Positions 36,654 to 46,400 of a stretch of DNA of 58,111 nt are shown here, piece by piece. The first letter of the stretch is position 1; each line of letters opens with the position of its first letter. Made by a program: the position numbers and the translations under genes. The notes under the pieces are model-generated. The model was not told where the DNA came from and ran no database searches. It saw only the letters and a program-made list of their open reading frames with translations. Origin of the DNA: Ophioceras dolichostomum (taxonomy: Eukaryota; Ascomycota; Sordariomycetes; Magnaporthales; Ophioceraceae); the NCBI GenBank assembly GCA_003049485.1, contig PYST01000253.1:1-58111 (forward strand), given 5' to 3'.

Positions 36654-37660
36654 ACTGTACTCTTTTTAGACTGTACTTATGTAGGTATCCCAATGGTTTT
36701 AGTACGTACCCTTGGGAAGGGCGTTAGCATTGACAGACCGAGGGAGGCAACTGCCCCTGCTAGTCCTTGACGATTTATGGCATGTCTGGTCTGGCGTTAT
36801 GAAGGAGTGCAATACAGGTTGACCAGGAAGATCCTGAAAGGATAGGTCGCCCCGGGGTATTGTTCCCAGATTCCCTCGGAGCTTCAACAGGTCAGCATCA
36901 ATCATCATTTTTCTGGTCGAGTCTTTACACTTCTTTCTTTTGGCTCTCGTTAGGATCTTATAGGGCTTTGATCCGCGAGGACACGGCCGAACCCCCGGTA
37001 CACCCCACCCCCATCAGCGCCCCAGCCTCCCTCACCCTAGACATCCCCAAGAACCCTTTCCCATCTCAACAGAGGCCACAATACTACAAGCCAAGGTCTG
37101 AAAAAACAGCAACATACAGGCGATAGCCGACCGGAAGAAACATAAGACAAGGAATTGACAAAGCAATGACAAGTCTCACTGGAGCCTCACAAACACGCCA
37201 AGGATCCTTCGAAAGAACCGTCCTGAGTCAACTGATCAACGGTTTCAGATCTTGGCATCCCGTCTTGAGTGGCGAGCCCGGGCGGACAAACGATCCTGGT
37301 CCCTGGATTTTGCTTGTGAATCTGGACACCTCTGGACAGTCGATAGTGACAGTTCCCAAAGAGGGACTGACTCGCGGCCCTGCTTGTTCTCGGAGGACAG
37401 ATGTGAAAGAAAAGCTCCTCGTTTCTCGATACAGGCGGATGTGGTGGAGTGGGGATAGAGAATCGGACTCCGTCACGAACCCCTCTTCCTCTTATCCACA
37501 ACATCTCCCTATATATGACTTGCAACCGAGGTGCTGCTCAACAACTAACATTGTTAGAAGATACCATGTAAGGGGGGGGGGGGGGAAACCAGTCGTTGAA
37601 CCCCGATGTTTCTTTCTCTGTCCCTCCGGTCATGTTCATGACAATGCAGCCTCCGCGAAA

Positions 37661-37744
37661 GCAGCGAGGCAAGAGAACAGCAGCGAGGCAAGAGAACAGC
37701 AGCGAGGCAAGAGAACAGCAGCGAGGCAAGAGAACAGCAGCGAG
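37661..37744. repeat. 19-bp tandem repeat, four full copies
   Basis: Unit GCAGCGAGGCAAGAGAACA is repeated perfectly from 37661, 37680, 37699 and 37718, with a partial fifth (GCAGCGAG) at 37737-37744. The perfect identity means recent expansion. Confidence 0.95.
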
Positions 37745-37945
37745 TTAAAGTGTTTCTGGGTCTGCAGAATAGAATGTGCCCAAAGGAGAGTAANGGAGAG
37801 TAATGGGTACCCAGGTAGGGAAAGATGTAAAAAAAAGCAACGCGAAAATCACTGCCCGGACAAAAAAAAAAGAAAGAAAAGCACCGCAGCAAGTGCTGTA
37901 GATAGGTAGGTATCTATGTACAGGCCCGTGCGAGACCCAGTGCGA

Positions 37946-37985
37946 CAACCGGGACCAGTCGTCCCTCAACCGGGACCAGTGGTCC
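37946..37985. repeat. 21-bp direct repeat with near-palindromic core
   Basis: CAACCGGGACCAGTCGTCCCT followed by CAACCGGGACCAGTGGTCC. The second copy contains GGACCA-G-TGGTCC, an inverted repeat with 6-bp arms, and the first a one-mismatch version of it. Confidence 0.8.
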
Positions 37986-38021
37986 ATAGTAAAAACTCAA
38001 CTGGTACCAGGGTCGTAGGAA

Positions 38022-38651
38022 ATGCGATTCTACATAAAACCCCCGAGACTTTTCACCCGTTCCTCCGCCTTCTGCTCCGCTCTCCGCTTAGCCTCGTCAG
38101 ATTCTGGCTGGCCCCGGTCGATCAAGGCTGTGGCCACACTCTCCTGCCTAGGCCCATCTCCCCTCATCTCAACCTCAATATGTCCGGTGTCCCCAGCTAC
38201 GTCTTTCCCGAACGACTGCGCATGTCTTTTCGCCCTACTCCAAGCGCTGCGCGGCATAACGGCCTGCGTCTCCACCGCCTGTCTGACCCTGACCGCTTCG
38301 GCTTCCTCTCCGGAAGCGTCGTTTGCGGCGGATTTGGCCGCAGAGATGAGTCTGTACCAGAGCTACTGCTTGGTGAACTACGGCGGTGACGCCATCGCGG
38401 GCGCGATATCCAAGGAACTGGCTTCGTCATCAACAACATCAACATCCACTCCGGCGATGGCAACTGGGACGGGGACCGTCACGATGCAGTCGATAGATAC
38501 CAGTACCAGTGCCAATCCTGCCAGCACTGCCCCTCCTACCCCCTCGAATAACGCCACAGTGGGACTTAGAGACCACCTAGCAGACGTGGTGGAGGGTTAC
38601 TGCTGCCTTATCTCGCCAGTTTCGTCTTCCTCTTCAATTCCTGCTCTCTGA
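38022..38651 (+). CDS. Doubtful ORF with CFEM-like cysteine pattern
   Basis: An uninterrupted 209-aa frame. It includes NDCAC, then 13 residues to ITACVSTAC, then LYQSYC, resembling the second half of the fungal CFEM domain (D-x-C-x-C, 9-14, C-x3/4-C, spacer, C). Eight Cys occur in the first 140 residues. The last spacer (28) is longer than the usual 15-16, the proximal cysteines are irregular, and there is no signal peptide at the ATG. A Ser/Thr/Pro-rich stretch with an NAT sequon follows, as in cell-wall CFEM proteins, but no GPI-type tail. In another frame, MSGVPSYVFP starts at about 38179. It could be a decayed CFEM gene, a gene with unrecognised introns, or chance. Confidence 0.3.
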   Translation: MRFYIKPPRLFTRSSAFCSALRLASSDSGWPRSIKAVATLSCLGPSPLISTSICPVSPATSFPNDCACLFALLQALRGITACVSTACLTLTASASSPEASFAADLAAEMSLYQSYCLVNYGGDAIAGAISKELASSSTTSTSTPAMATGTGTVTMQSIDTSTSANPASTAPPTPSNNATVGLRDHLADVVEGYCCLISPVSSSSSIPAL

Positions 38652-39093
38652 TCATCTCCCCGATCGTGTTATAGGTGACATACCTAGGCAGCTGATTGCG
38701 CGATGACTCATCGCAGGATGCCGTCTCGTCTCTGCGCCGCGACGGTTTACAGAGATGAGCGGGCATGCACAGCTTACTCTATGCCGGAAGCGAACAAAGA
38801 ACCTTCGAGCAGCCAGGCCTCAGGGGGTCGGCACAGCATCGACATAACTCGGGGAGAGAGGAGGATCGATGTGAGCGACTGATTAAACAAAAAATGGAAT
38901 TCGGGGGTATATTGTTGGACACCAGTCTTACTATGAACCGGAGATATCATCCATCCATGCATCCTTCCGTCATCATCAATCAGTCTGTACATGAAGATAG
39001 GTACCCAGGTACCTTAAGTATGCCAACTTCCAAGCTCTCTACCATCATTACGATCACCATCACCATCACAATACCCCAACGGTCCTTATGCCT
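38652..39093. other. Short convergent intergenic region
   Basis: Between the doubtful plus-strand ORF and the 3' end of the HeLo-protease gene. Contains the GGTACCCAGGTACC palindromic word near 38997-39016 and a short CATCAC repetition (39044-39070). No gene seen. Confidence 0.5.
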
Positions 39094-42000
39094 TCACCTC
39101 CTCACACCACCGCCCATCTCCTGCCCCTGCCCACCACTAACCCTCAAACCGCCAAAAGACCCCTCCAACCCACCCGACGCCGCCGTCGTCGTCGCCGACG
39201 CCCTCTTCTCATCCTCAGCCCCGCTCCCACTCGATGACTCGACCCCCGAATCCCTAAACTGCATCTGCGCCGGGGGCGGAGGCGGCTGGGCGCGGTACTG
39301 CGACATGCGCGCCAGGAGCTGGGAGTCTCGCTGCGTCGGTGTCTGTTGCTGTTGCTGCTGCTGCTGCTGGTGGTGGAACGATTGCCGCTGGCGCTGTTGT
39401 GGGCTCTGATGCGACTGCTGATGATACTGCGAGAACGGCATCGCACTCGCACTAGTAGGCACCAGCTCCGGCACGCTCGCCATAGCGGCCGCCACTTCAG
39501 CAGGGAAATCGCCCGCGCTGCCGAGGGAAGAGACATCGTCGTAGTCGAACTCTTCATCCGCCACCCCTTCCATGTCTTCGGCGAAAGCGCGGCTGCCCCT
39601 TTGCCGTTGCTTCTGCCCCTGCTTAGCATCCATCCTAGGGAGGACGAGCTCATGGTTCGCAAACCCACTCCTCCCACCACCACCCCGACGCGGCGACGCA
39701 GCAGACCTCACAGAAAGCTTTGAGAACCGCCTCCTCTCCTCGGCGCTGCGCATGCGCACGATCGTCTCGCCTCCAGGTAAGCGCACGTCGGTGGCCTTGA
39801 GCGTGTCGGCGATGTCGAGTAGCAGCACGTCCATGGGACAGATGTACGCGACGCGCTTGATGCCGCTCCACGCCAGGACGTGGCCGCACAGCAGGCCCTG
39901 CTCCTGCGTCACGATCCACGCGCCGCTGTCTCCTGGGATGCCCATCGGGCGGGGCACGAGGGACTTCTCTTCCGACGGCATCTGGCTTTGTCTTTTTTGC
40001 GTCCCGGAGAACATTTTCTTCCTCTGCGCCTTGGTCTGCAGGCCAGGCGTACCACTCACTTGGTACATGTCGCTCGGCGATGTGCGGCCGTAGATCTTGA
40101 CGGATACGCGTGTCTGCAGGATTCGGCCGCTTTGGAGACCCGAGGTGCGAGCGACGCATTGGACTTTTAAGCCCGGTAGCTTCGGGCCTGTCACGATATT
40201 GGTGGGGTGGATGACCTTCGCGTCGCTGTCATCATCATCAACACCACCACCACCGCCACCACCATCATCGTTGTCGCCGCTAGTGGCGGAGGAGGAGTAG
40301 TCAATCCGCGGCATCGTATTCAGCCCCGGCAGCCGCTCGTCCTTGAACTCGAACAGCGCCCAGTCGATCTCGTGCACGAGACCTGCCTCGTCGCTGCGTC
40401 GTCGGATGCCGGAGGAGGCATACATCTCGCCCACACCGAACGTGTCCAGGTGGTCCTCGTCCTCCGTCTCAGGTTGGGGGTAGAAACCTTCTTCCACGTC
40501 GTCGAGCGCAGGCTGCGTAATGAGGTAGCCCTCGCCACACCCCTGTTCAACACCCGGTATATCTCCCGGCTCGGCGTACTCCTCCTCCTCCTCACCCCCG
40601 CCCCCACGATCCGAGCCGTCCGAGTGAAAACCCGCCTCGCTACCGTCATCGTCGTCGTCGCTCGTAATAGCAGATTCGGAGTATGTCTCGGACTCCGAGT
40701 CGGAAAACTCGCACGCAAACTCCTCATCGCTACTGCTCTCCCCTGCCGAGGAACCCGACTCCGCCTGCGCGGCCTGCAGGTCCGCATACCACGCCGCCAG
40801 GCTCGCGTTCAGATCCATCATCTCCTGCGCCGTGGCGCCGCTCCTCAAAGCCGCCGCCTCCCGCGCGAGCCTCAGCTGGTCCTCGGTGGCGGTACCGGCG
40901 TCCGGGTCGTCGAGCATGTGGTGCACCGTCATGCCGTAGGGCTTGTCGTCCACCAACACCAGACCACCGAAGCTGACGGGAGGGAGATGCCTGTCGCCGA
41001 TCCAGGCGCCGATGCTGGCGCCGTTGCGGGGCCGCTCCTGGAAGTCGCCGTTTGCGGCCTCGATGTCGGTGGAGCGGTGGTTGTTGCGCGAGCGCAGGAC
41101 TTGGCCCCTGCACACCTTCAGCGCGAAGCTGCCTTCTGACCTTGTTGCTGAGGATGAAGACTCGAAGAGAGAGCCGAGCTTGCTCTTGAGGATGCTGCGC
41201 ACTTTGGAGACGGACGTGCACACGACGAGGACGGTGGGGCGGGTCGAGCGCGCAGACTCGCCGATCGACTCGAGGGAGATCTCGACGGATTCGGGATTCT
41301 TGCGGTAAAAGTGGCGCAGGGCTTGGTTGATCTGCGGCATGAGAAAGGAGTTCCATTGCTCGACTGCATCGGCCGGGAGGGGCACATGAGGATACAGCCG
41401 TGTCTTCGGGCCTTTCGGCTTTGGCGTTGCCTGTTGTGGGGTGACGGTTTCTGTGCTCGAGACTTGTGGGGGCGTGGGAATAACTTTTGCTTCGGGGAGG
41501 GGGTGGTCTATGTGAGACGGAATGGAAAGAAGTGTTAGCACAACCTGTAAGTGGCTGATGATACGCCGTAACGATGACTTACCTTCGATGAAGACGGGCG
41601 TGGTCTGCGTAAAACCCGTCATCGGAGGCGCCTTCAGCTCGGGGATAGAGAACAGCTCCTCCAACTTTGGCGCGGACCGCTGCCTGGACTCCCTCTCCTT
41701 CTCCTTCGACGATCCAGCAACGGGGGAGACCGGCACTGGAGGCGGCGCTGGCCTTGGCTCGCCCAGATCATCACTCAGCCGCTCTTCCAGCCCGCTCACT
41801 CCATCCAGGATACAGCAGGCCTCGAGGTACCGACTCGCCTTGACCTGCACCCTCGACAGCAGCTGCTCACCGGCACCCTGGCCCGTCAGCTCTTTCTCGA
41901 CGGCTGTCCAACATGCCTGCACGGCCTTCGAGTACAGCGTGCCACAGCGGATGGCGAGCTGGTCCAGCACAGCGACAGGAATCTCGGTGGAGGCCGCGTG

Positions 42001-43446
42001 CGGCACCAACAGTTCTAAGTTCGTCCACAGACCGATAGACAGTAGCAGCATCGAGAGCGAGTAGAGGTCGAACATGCGCGAGTCGGCGTTGGCGTTGCTG
42101 GTCGACTGCGATGTGACGCGTGGGTCGAGCGGGTGGCGGTACAGCGAGAAAGTCGCCGAGGGAACGTCTTGGAATGGCGAGTCGGGGAACAGGTCGAAGG
42201 ACGAGACGAGAGGACGGCGGATGTCGACGTCGGCTGTGTTCATGGCCGGGTCGTTCCCCACGGCGTTGCAGAATGAGACGTTCGTGTCGATCAGGTTGCC
42301 GTGCGTGATGCCCCTGGCGTGCATATCGAATACGGTGTTGGCCAGGTTCGACGCCAGCCGGAACTTAGCCTCGAGCTTAGGTTCGAAGTCGGGCCGCTTC
42401 AGCAGGTCGGCGAGCGAGCAGAGGCTGTACAGTGGGTTTTGCGTCAAGTGCTCGAACGAGACGGGGTTGAACGTCGGCGGGAATTGGTACACCAGCCCGA
42501 AGCGCGAGTGCTCGTCGTCCTCGAAGTAGCCGAGGAGTCGGGGCAGGCCGGTCCAGGAGCCGGGGGACCGCTGTGGCTCCGTCTGCAGGCCGGCCGACAG
42601 CTTCTCGAAGCGCGACATGGACGGCCGGATGCCGGTCGTGGAGAAAATAGGGTCGAAGTTGGCATACTCCAGCAGCAGCGGTGCGTACGGTTGGCGGCCG
42701 CTTCCCGCGCCGGAACCCTGTTGGGGCTGCTGTTGTGCCATCTCAGAGTAGGCCTGCCTGTTCATGAAGACAATCTCGCGCAGGCGCTGCTCCTCCGCCG
42801 AGCCCTCCGACATCGGCTCGGCCTGCATAGAGCGCAGATTCTTCAGGGTTTTGGGATCGATGATCCGTGGGGTTAGTATGCGGGTCGACTCGAACGCGCG
42901 AATGTCTTCGCCAGAACCTCCAGACTTGTAGAGCGACGCCTGCGACACGGCGGCTGACGACCGCGTGCGCGACAGGTCGTACAGCGTGTCGATGGACGTA
43001 GTCAGGTCGCGCACGAGATCCTCGAACCGGCCCTTGTCCCAGGGCACGATAGGCAGAAGCGGCTTGCGGGCTGACCCGGAGCTCGTCTTCTCGGACTCGC
43101 GCTCGCCGATCAGCCGCCTCGAGCTCTGCCACAGCGGCTCGGCCTCGGCCAGGATGTCCTTGATGGTCGACATGATGCTGCCGACGACCTCGGACAAGCC
43201 GGCCTTCGACAGCGACGTGTCGATCAGCACCTCGGCCGACTGGGACTGGCTCGGGTCCGACCACTCGAGGCCCCAGCTGACCAGGCGGTCCTTCTGGATA
43301 CGCAGCCGGCGGTGGAGCGCCCGGATGTCCGGGTCGTCGGCGCTATGCACCGGCTCCTTGACGAAGTCGGAGGACTTCTTGGTGTCATTGTACAGCCTGC
43401 TCAGCCGCCGCTGGAACGGCAGCTGGAAGCCGCTGAACGACTCCAT
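39094..43446 (-). CDS. HeLo-like / pseudokinase / trypsin-like protease fusion protein
   Basis: Two exons (43446..41583, 41507..39094) give 1425 aa. Residues 1-200 resemble the HeLo (prion-inhibition) domain: helical, with IRALHRRLRIQKDRLVSWG and a later FEDLVRDLTTSIDTLYDLS. Residues about 245-560 look like a protein kinase without catalytic residues; the HRD loop reads ITHGNLIDTN (H382) and no VAIK lysine or DFG was found. From about 675 to 1175 (spliced numbering) a trypsin-like fold carries H818 in YGMTVHHML (H817 is adjacent), D1003 in EIDWALFEF and S1149 in GIPGDSGAW, an apparently intact triad. A long acidic insertion separates His and Asp. The C-terminus is Gln/His/Pro-rich (QHHQ-type, nine Q in a row). 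No NACHT, WD or ankyrin part is present. HeLo domains permeabilise membranes in HET-S-type fungal incompatibility; combining one with a protease suggests a cell-death or defence role. Domain calls: protease likely, HeLo and pseudokinase moderate; function inferred. Confidence 0.75.
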   Translation of the reverse strand: MESFSGFQLPFQRRLSRLYNDTKKSSDFVKEPVHSADDPDIRALHRRLRIQKDRLVSWGLEWSDPSQSQSAEVLIDTSLSKAGLSEVVGSIMSTIKDILAEAEPLWQSSRRLIGERESEKTSSGSARKPLLPIVPWDKGRFEDLVRDLTTSIDTLYDLSRTRSSAAVSQASLYKSGGSGEDIRAFESTRILTPRIIDPKTLKNLRSMQAEPMSEGSAEEQRLREIVFMNRQAYSEMAQQQPQQGSGAGSGRQPYAPLLLEYANFDPIFSTTGIRPSMSRFEKLSAGLQTEPQRSPGSWTGLPRLLGYFEDDEHSRFGLVYQFPPTFNPVSFEHLTQNPLYSLCSLADLLKRPDFEPKLEAKFRLASNLANTVFDMHARGITHGNLIDTNVSFCNAVGNDPAMNTADVDIRRPLVSSFDLFPDSPFQDVPSATFSLYRHPLDPRVTSQSTSNANADSRMFDLYSLSMLLLSIGLWTNLELLVPHAASTEIPVAVLDQLAIRCGTLYSKAVQACWTAVEKELTGQGAGEQLLSRVQVKASRYLEACCILDGVSGLEERLSDDLGEPRPAPPPVPVSPVAGSSKEKERESRQRSAPKLEELFSIPELKAPPMTGFTQTTPVFIEGKSSLRRIISHLQVVLTLLSIPSHIDHPLPEAKVIPTPPQVSSTETVTPQQATPKPKGPKTRLYPHVPLPADAVEQWNSFLMPQINQALRHFYRKNPESVEISLESIGESARSTRPTVLVVCTSVSKVRSILKSKLGSLFESSSSATRSEGSFALKVCRGQVLRSRNNHRSTDIEAANGDFQERPRNGASIGAWIGDRHLPPVSFGGLVLVDDKPYGMTVHHMLDDPDAGTATEDQLRLAREAAALRSGATAQEMMDLNASLAAWYADLQAAQAESGSSAGESSSDEEFACEFSDSESETYSESAITSDDDDDGSEAGFHSDGSDRGGGGEEEEEYAEPGDIPGVEQGCGEGYLITQPALDDVEEGFYPQPETEDEDHLDTFGVGEMYASSGIRRRSDEAGLVHEIDWALFEFKDERLPGLNTMPRIDYSSSATSGDNDDGGGGGGGVDDDDSDAKVIHPTNIVTGPKLPGLKVQCVARTSGLQSGRILQTRVSVKIYGRTSPSDMYQVSGTPGLQTKAQRKKMFSGTQKRQSQMPSEEKSLVPRPMGIPGDSGAWIVTQEQGLLCGHVLAWSGIKRVAYICPMDVLLLDIADTLKATDVRLPGGETIVRMRSAEERRRFSKLSVRSAASPRRGGGGRSGFANHELVLPRMDAKQGQKQRQRGSRAFAEDMEGVADEEFDYDDVSSLGSAGDFPAEVAAAMASVPELVPTSASAMPFSQYHQQSHQSPQQRQRQSFHHQQQQQQQQQTPTQRDSQLLARMSQYRAQPPPPPAQMQFRDSGVESSSGSGAEDEKRASATTTAASGGLEGSFGGLRVSGGQGQEMGGGVRR
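41508..41582 (-). other. In-frame 75-nt intron in the HeLo-protease gene
   Basis: Donor GTAAGT, branch GCTAAC, acceptor ACATAG. The length is divisible by three and there is no stop, so the gene reads as one ORF; the consensus signals argue it is spliced. Retention would add 25 mostly hydrophobic/basic residues between the pseudokinase and protease parts. Confidence 0.75.
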
Positions 43447-46400
43447 GGCTGTGGTGGCGACAACAGGTCGACAGTGGGTGAGAGATCGCTACCGAGCTAG
43501 AAGAGACAAAAAGAGAGGGCGTCGTGCCCGGGGTCTCTCCAGAGGAGACGGCAGAATGGGAAAGTTGTCGAATAGGTTTTCGTGTCAGTCGTTCTGAAGT
43601 CGAGACATGCCGTCAAACAAAAAATCCCTTTCTCTCGTGGGCTCGTTCTGGTCTTGGTGTTGCGGCTTCTTTTGGGCGAAGAAGAAAGGAAGTGGGGTGT
43701 GGGAAGTCGGCTAGGCAACCCGGTTTGCTGATGAGGCGCGGTCCCAGACTGCCGCCGCGTTGGTGCTCCACAGCTTCTGCTTATTTGCCCACTCTTGGGA
43801 TGGAGGATGTTGGTAGTTGTGTGCGTGGTGATGTGGAATAAATGGCAGGGAGAAGAAAAGCAGGCAGCATTGGCGCCTTTTGGTCTTGGAAGAAGGAAAA
43901 GGAAAGGGGTCTAGGACGAGAACTCTAGGTTGAAGAGAAAATAACAACGTAGATGACTATCACAAGATGGCAGCAGTTCCCCGAGAAACAAGATGCGAGA
44001 AGGAAAGATCAGGAGGAAGAAGAAAATTGCTATTCATGGACAGGGGATCAGGACGAGGATCTGGCAAGTCGAAGGCAACAGCACCAGAAAATCAAGCGCC
44101 TGGCAGGTAGCAGCGAAACAGGTGGTAGGTCGGGTTTTAGGGGGCGGCGTGGGAGCGAGGGTTGAGTGATCAGGCTCGGAGAGCACAGAGGACCTGGTTC
44201 CCGAGAAGGCAACGATAATTCGGCCCCGGTGACTAAAGTCGAGGGGGGTAAGCAAGGCCAGCTGGGAAGTCGTATCGTGCTATCTATTCCGTATAGATTG
44301 AGATTGCTTGATGGCCTCTTGCTGGTCTCAACCTGAACAGGGAGGGACCCAGAACTGATGATCTCGAGTTCTTTTGTTCAAGCTTGATGGTGGTGGGCCA
44401 ATGGCCTAGCCCAATTCTAATTGCTGAGGTGGGCGGCGGTATCGTTTGGGTTGTCGTCGCTAGTAGGGGTAGTGTAGTGCACATCGGCCAACTCGGCGGG
44501 GCGCCGCACTGAGTGAGTCTTCTTGGTGTCTTCGTGATCTTTTTATTCGGATGCCTGTCGTGGATTGTCATGGGCACCACCCGCCTCGATCATAAGCGTC
44601 GTCTAATTCGCGCTCGTTTGGCGTGCTCCCGCAAAGAGGAATAATAAGAAATTGGTAACAGGCGGTGCCGCTCGTCCCACGGAGTCCCACGGCGGTTTCG
44701 CATTGGCCCTTCGGCTTCTGGAGGGGAGGCGAAGATCGAACAAACGATGCTTGAATCATCGAAAAGAGAAATGCTGCTGCCTGATGGCATGTTCGACCAT
44801 GTGCGGGGCTCTGCATCAGAAATCTTGATGCCTTGGGCGCAGTGGCACTGGAGTGGGACCCCATCGAAGGATTGGACGGTTATGATTGGAGCGTATTTCC
44901 CACCCGTGCGGGTCTGGCTGCAGGTCGCCGTGCAGGGCCCCGTTTTGGTGTGTCCGTGGCGGCGTCAATCACCTGCGAGGCCACATGACCTGGTTCGAAC
45001 ATCATCTTTCGAACTCTGGTCGTGCTTGTCTCAGCGACCCTTTTGTGGGCTACTACTCATACATGTACTCGCCTTATCATCATCAATATTCACTAAGGAT
45101 GGCTCTCTCTGCTTGAAGGGCAGTCTTCGATTCCAGGAAGAATATTTGTTCCTTCTAAATCGCGATCTCGTCATCCCGATCATCGCAAGATTCGTCTGTC
45201 TGACGTCCGAGACCTCATCTCGTTCCTCGTTCTTCACTCCTCGCTCCTCGTTCCTGGCCGCCCGCGCACGCCCCGGCCGTAACGAGTGACCCGGGTCTTC
45301 CCTTTTTATTCCTGCTCCTTCTCGGACCACCAAATACGCGCCCGTGCCGATTCGATACCCAGAGATGATGCGGTCTATCAGTAATCCTCATGCGGTCTAG
45401 CCTGATGTGCGGAATCCAGTGCTGAATCCGTATACCTTCTGGGGTACTCAGCTCCGTTTGGCCTCCATCATCGGGCAGGGAGAGCGATTTCGGGGGTGTA
45501 TCATCACTGTGGACTGAGTGGTTGCACCCGTGGTGGCATCAGTGACGCCCCGAACCCAGTCCCCGGTGCCGAGAGGATGCATCCCCCCTCATCACGTCCT
45601 CATGAACTTCTCCCTCACCTCCACTGTCCTTCTACCCCTTTACAGAGGGCTTATCGCACATTTAAACGCTCCTCTTGGTGTGCTCTGTCCCGCTCGCCCT
45701 CCTCGCCGGGTTTGTAGTTGCCCCTCGATCTCGAAAACGCGGACGAAGATTGACCTCCGTTGTCCACTCGAATCGGCTTCGCTTATCTCCTCTTGTTCCC
45801 GGCCCGACCAGGCCTGCTGTGCATTGCATGCACACACATTTCCCCTTGTCCGTTACTGAGATTCTTTTCGCGTCATCGAGCAAAACTTGGCCAAGGAAGC
45901 CCAAGGAGCGGAGTGAGCGGCGGTCAGTCAGTCTCATTTTGGGCACAGAGCATTATCAGTTGTCCTCGGCTTAATCGTACCGGCACCGTGGCCTGCCCCG
46001 GTTGGGTGTTGTGGTGTGGGTAGGGGTAGACGTAAAAGGACGGGACCAAATTTAGGCAGTCGAATTCTTTATCTTGCTGCTGATGCGACCATCCCTGACC
46101 ACATCCCTCCCCTGACTACCTGCCACCTGCCTTTGTACCCAAGCACGGAGTTTTTTCTTTCGGTCGCCGACTCCGAATTTGCCCCTCGACACCCTTCAAC
46201 CTAAGGCAATTGCTCACAGTCTCCTTACTCGAACAAGTCATCGCACCCTTCTCGAAGGGCTGAACCGGTCCGCCATCGTAGCTCAACTAATGCTCGCCCA
46301 ATTACACACTCTGCCTTTGTCCACCGCTCGTGGAGTTATTTGTCTTTCTACGGTCCCCCACTGGCCGACCTCCTGTCCCGAGATCTAATCTACAAAGACC

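Larger units (their letters stand above)
36654..38021. other. Intergenic, repeat-rich, contains one ambiguous base
   Basis: No credible gene. It holds a 14-G run (37572-37585), the 19-bp tandem array, a short GGAGAGTAA duplication with an N at 37794, poly-A stretches (37829-37834, 37862-37870) and a 21-bp repeat at 37946-37985. An ORF of 247 codons at 37166-37909 runs through all of these and is not believable. Assembly errors are likely here. Confidence 0.55.

Noticed and set aside
37166..37909. 247-aa ORF crossing the tandem repeat and the N
   Set aside because: It translates a G14 run, the 19-bp array and an ambiguous base; no domain and not credible as a protein.
40207..41139. 310-aa plus-strand ORF inside the HeLo-protease gene
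   Set aside because: Antisense shadow of the protease region; composition is Val/Arg/Leu-rich without any domain.
44985..45010. tRNA B-box-like GGTTCGAA word
   Set aside because: No matching A box, acceptor stem or cloverleaf could be built around it; other GGTTCGA words in the window (9210, 42391) fall inside genes or lack tRNA structure.
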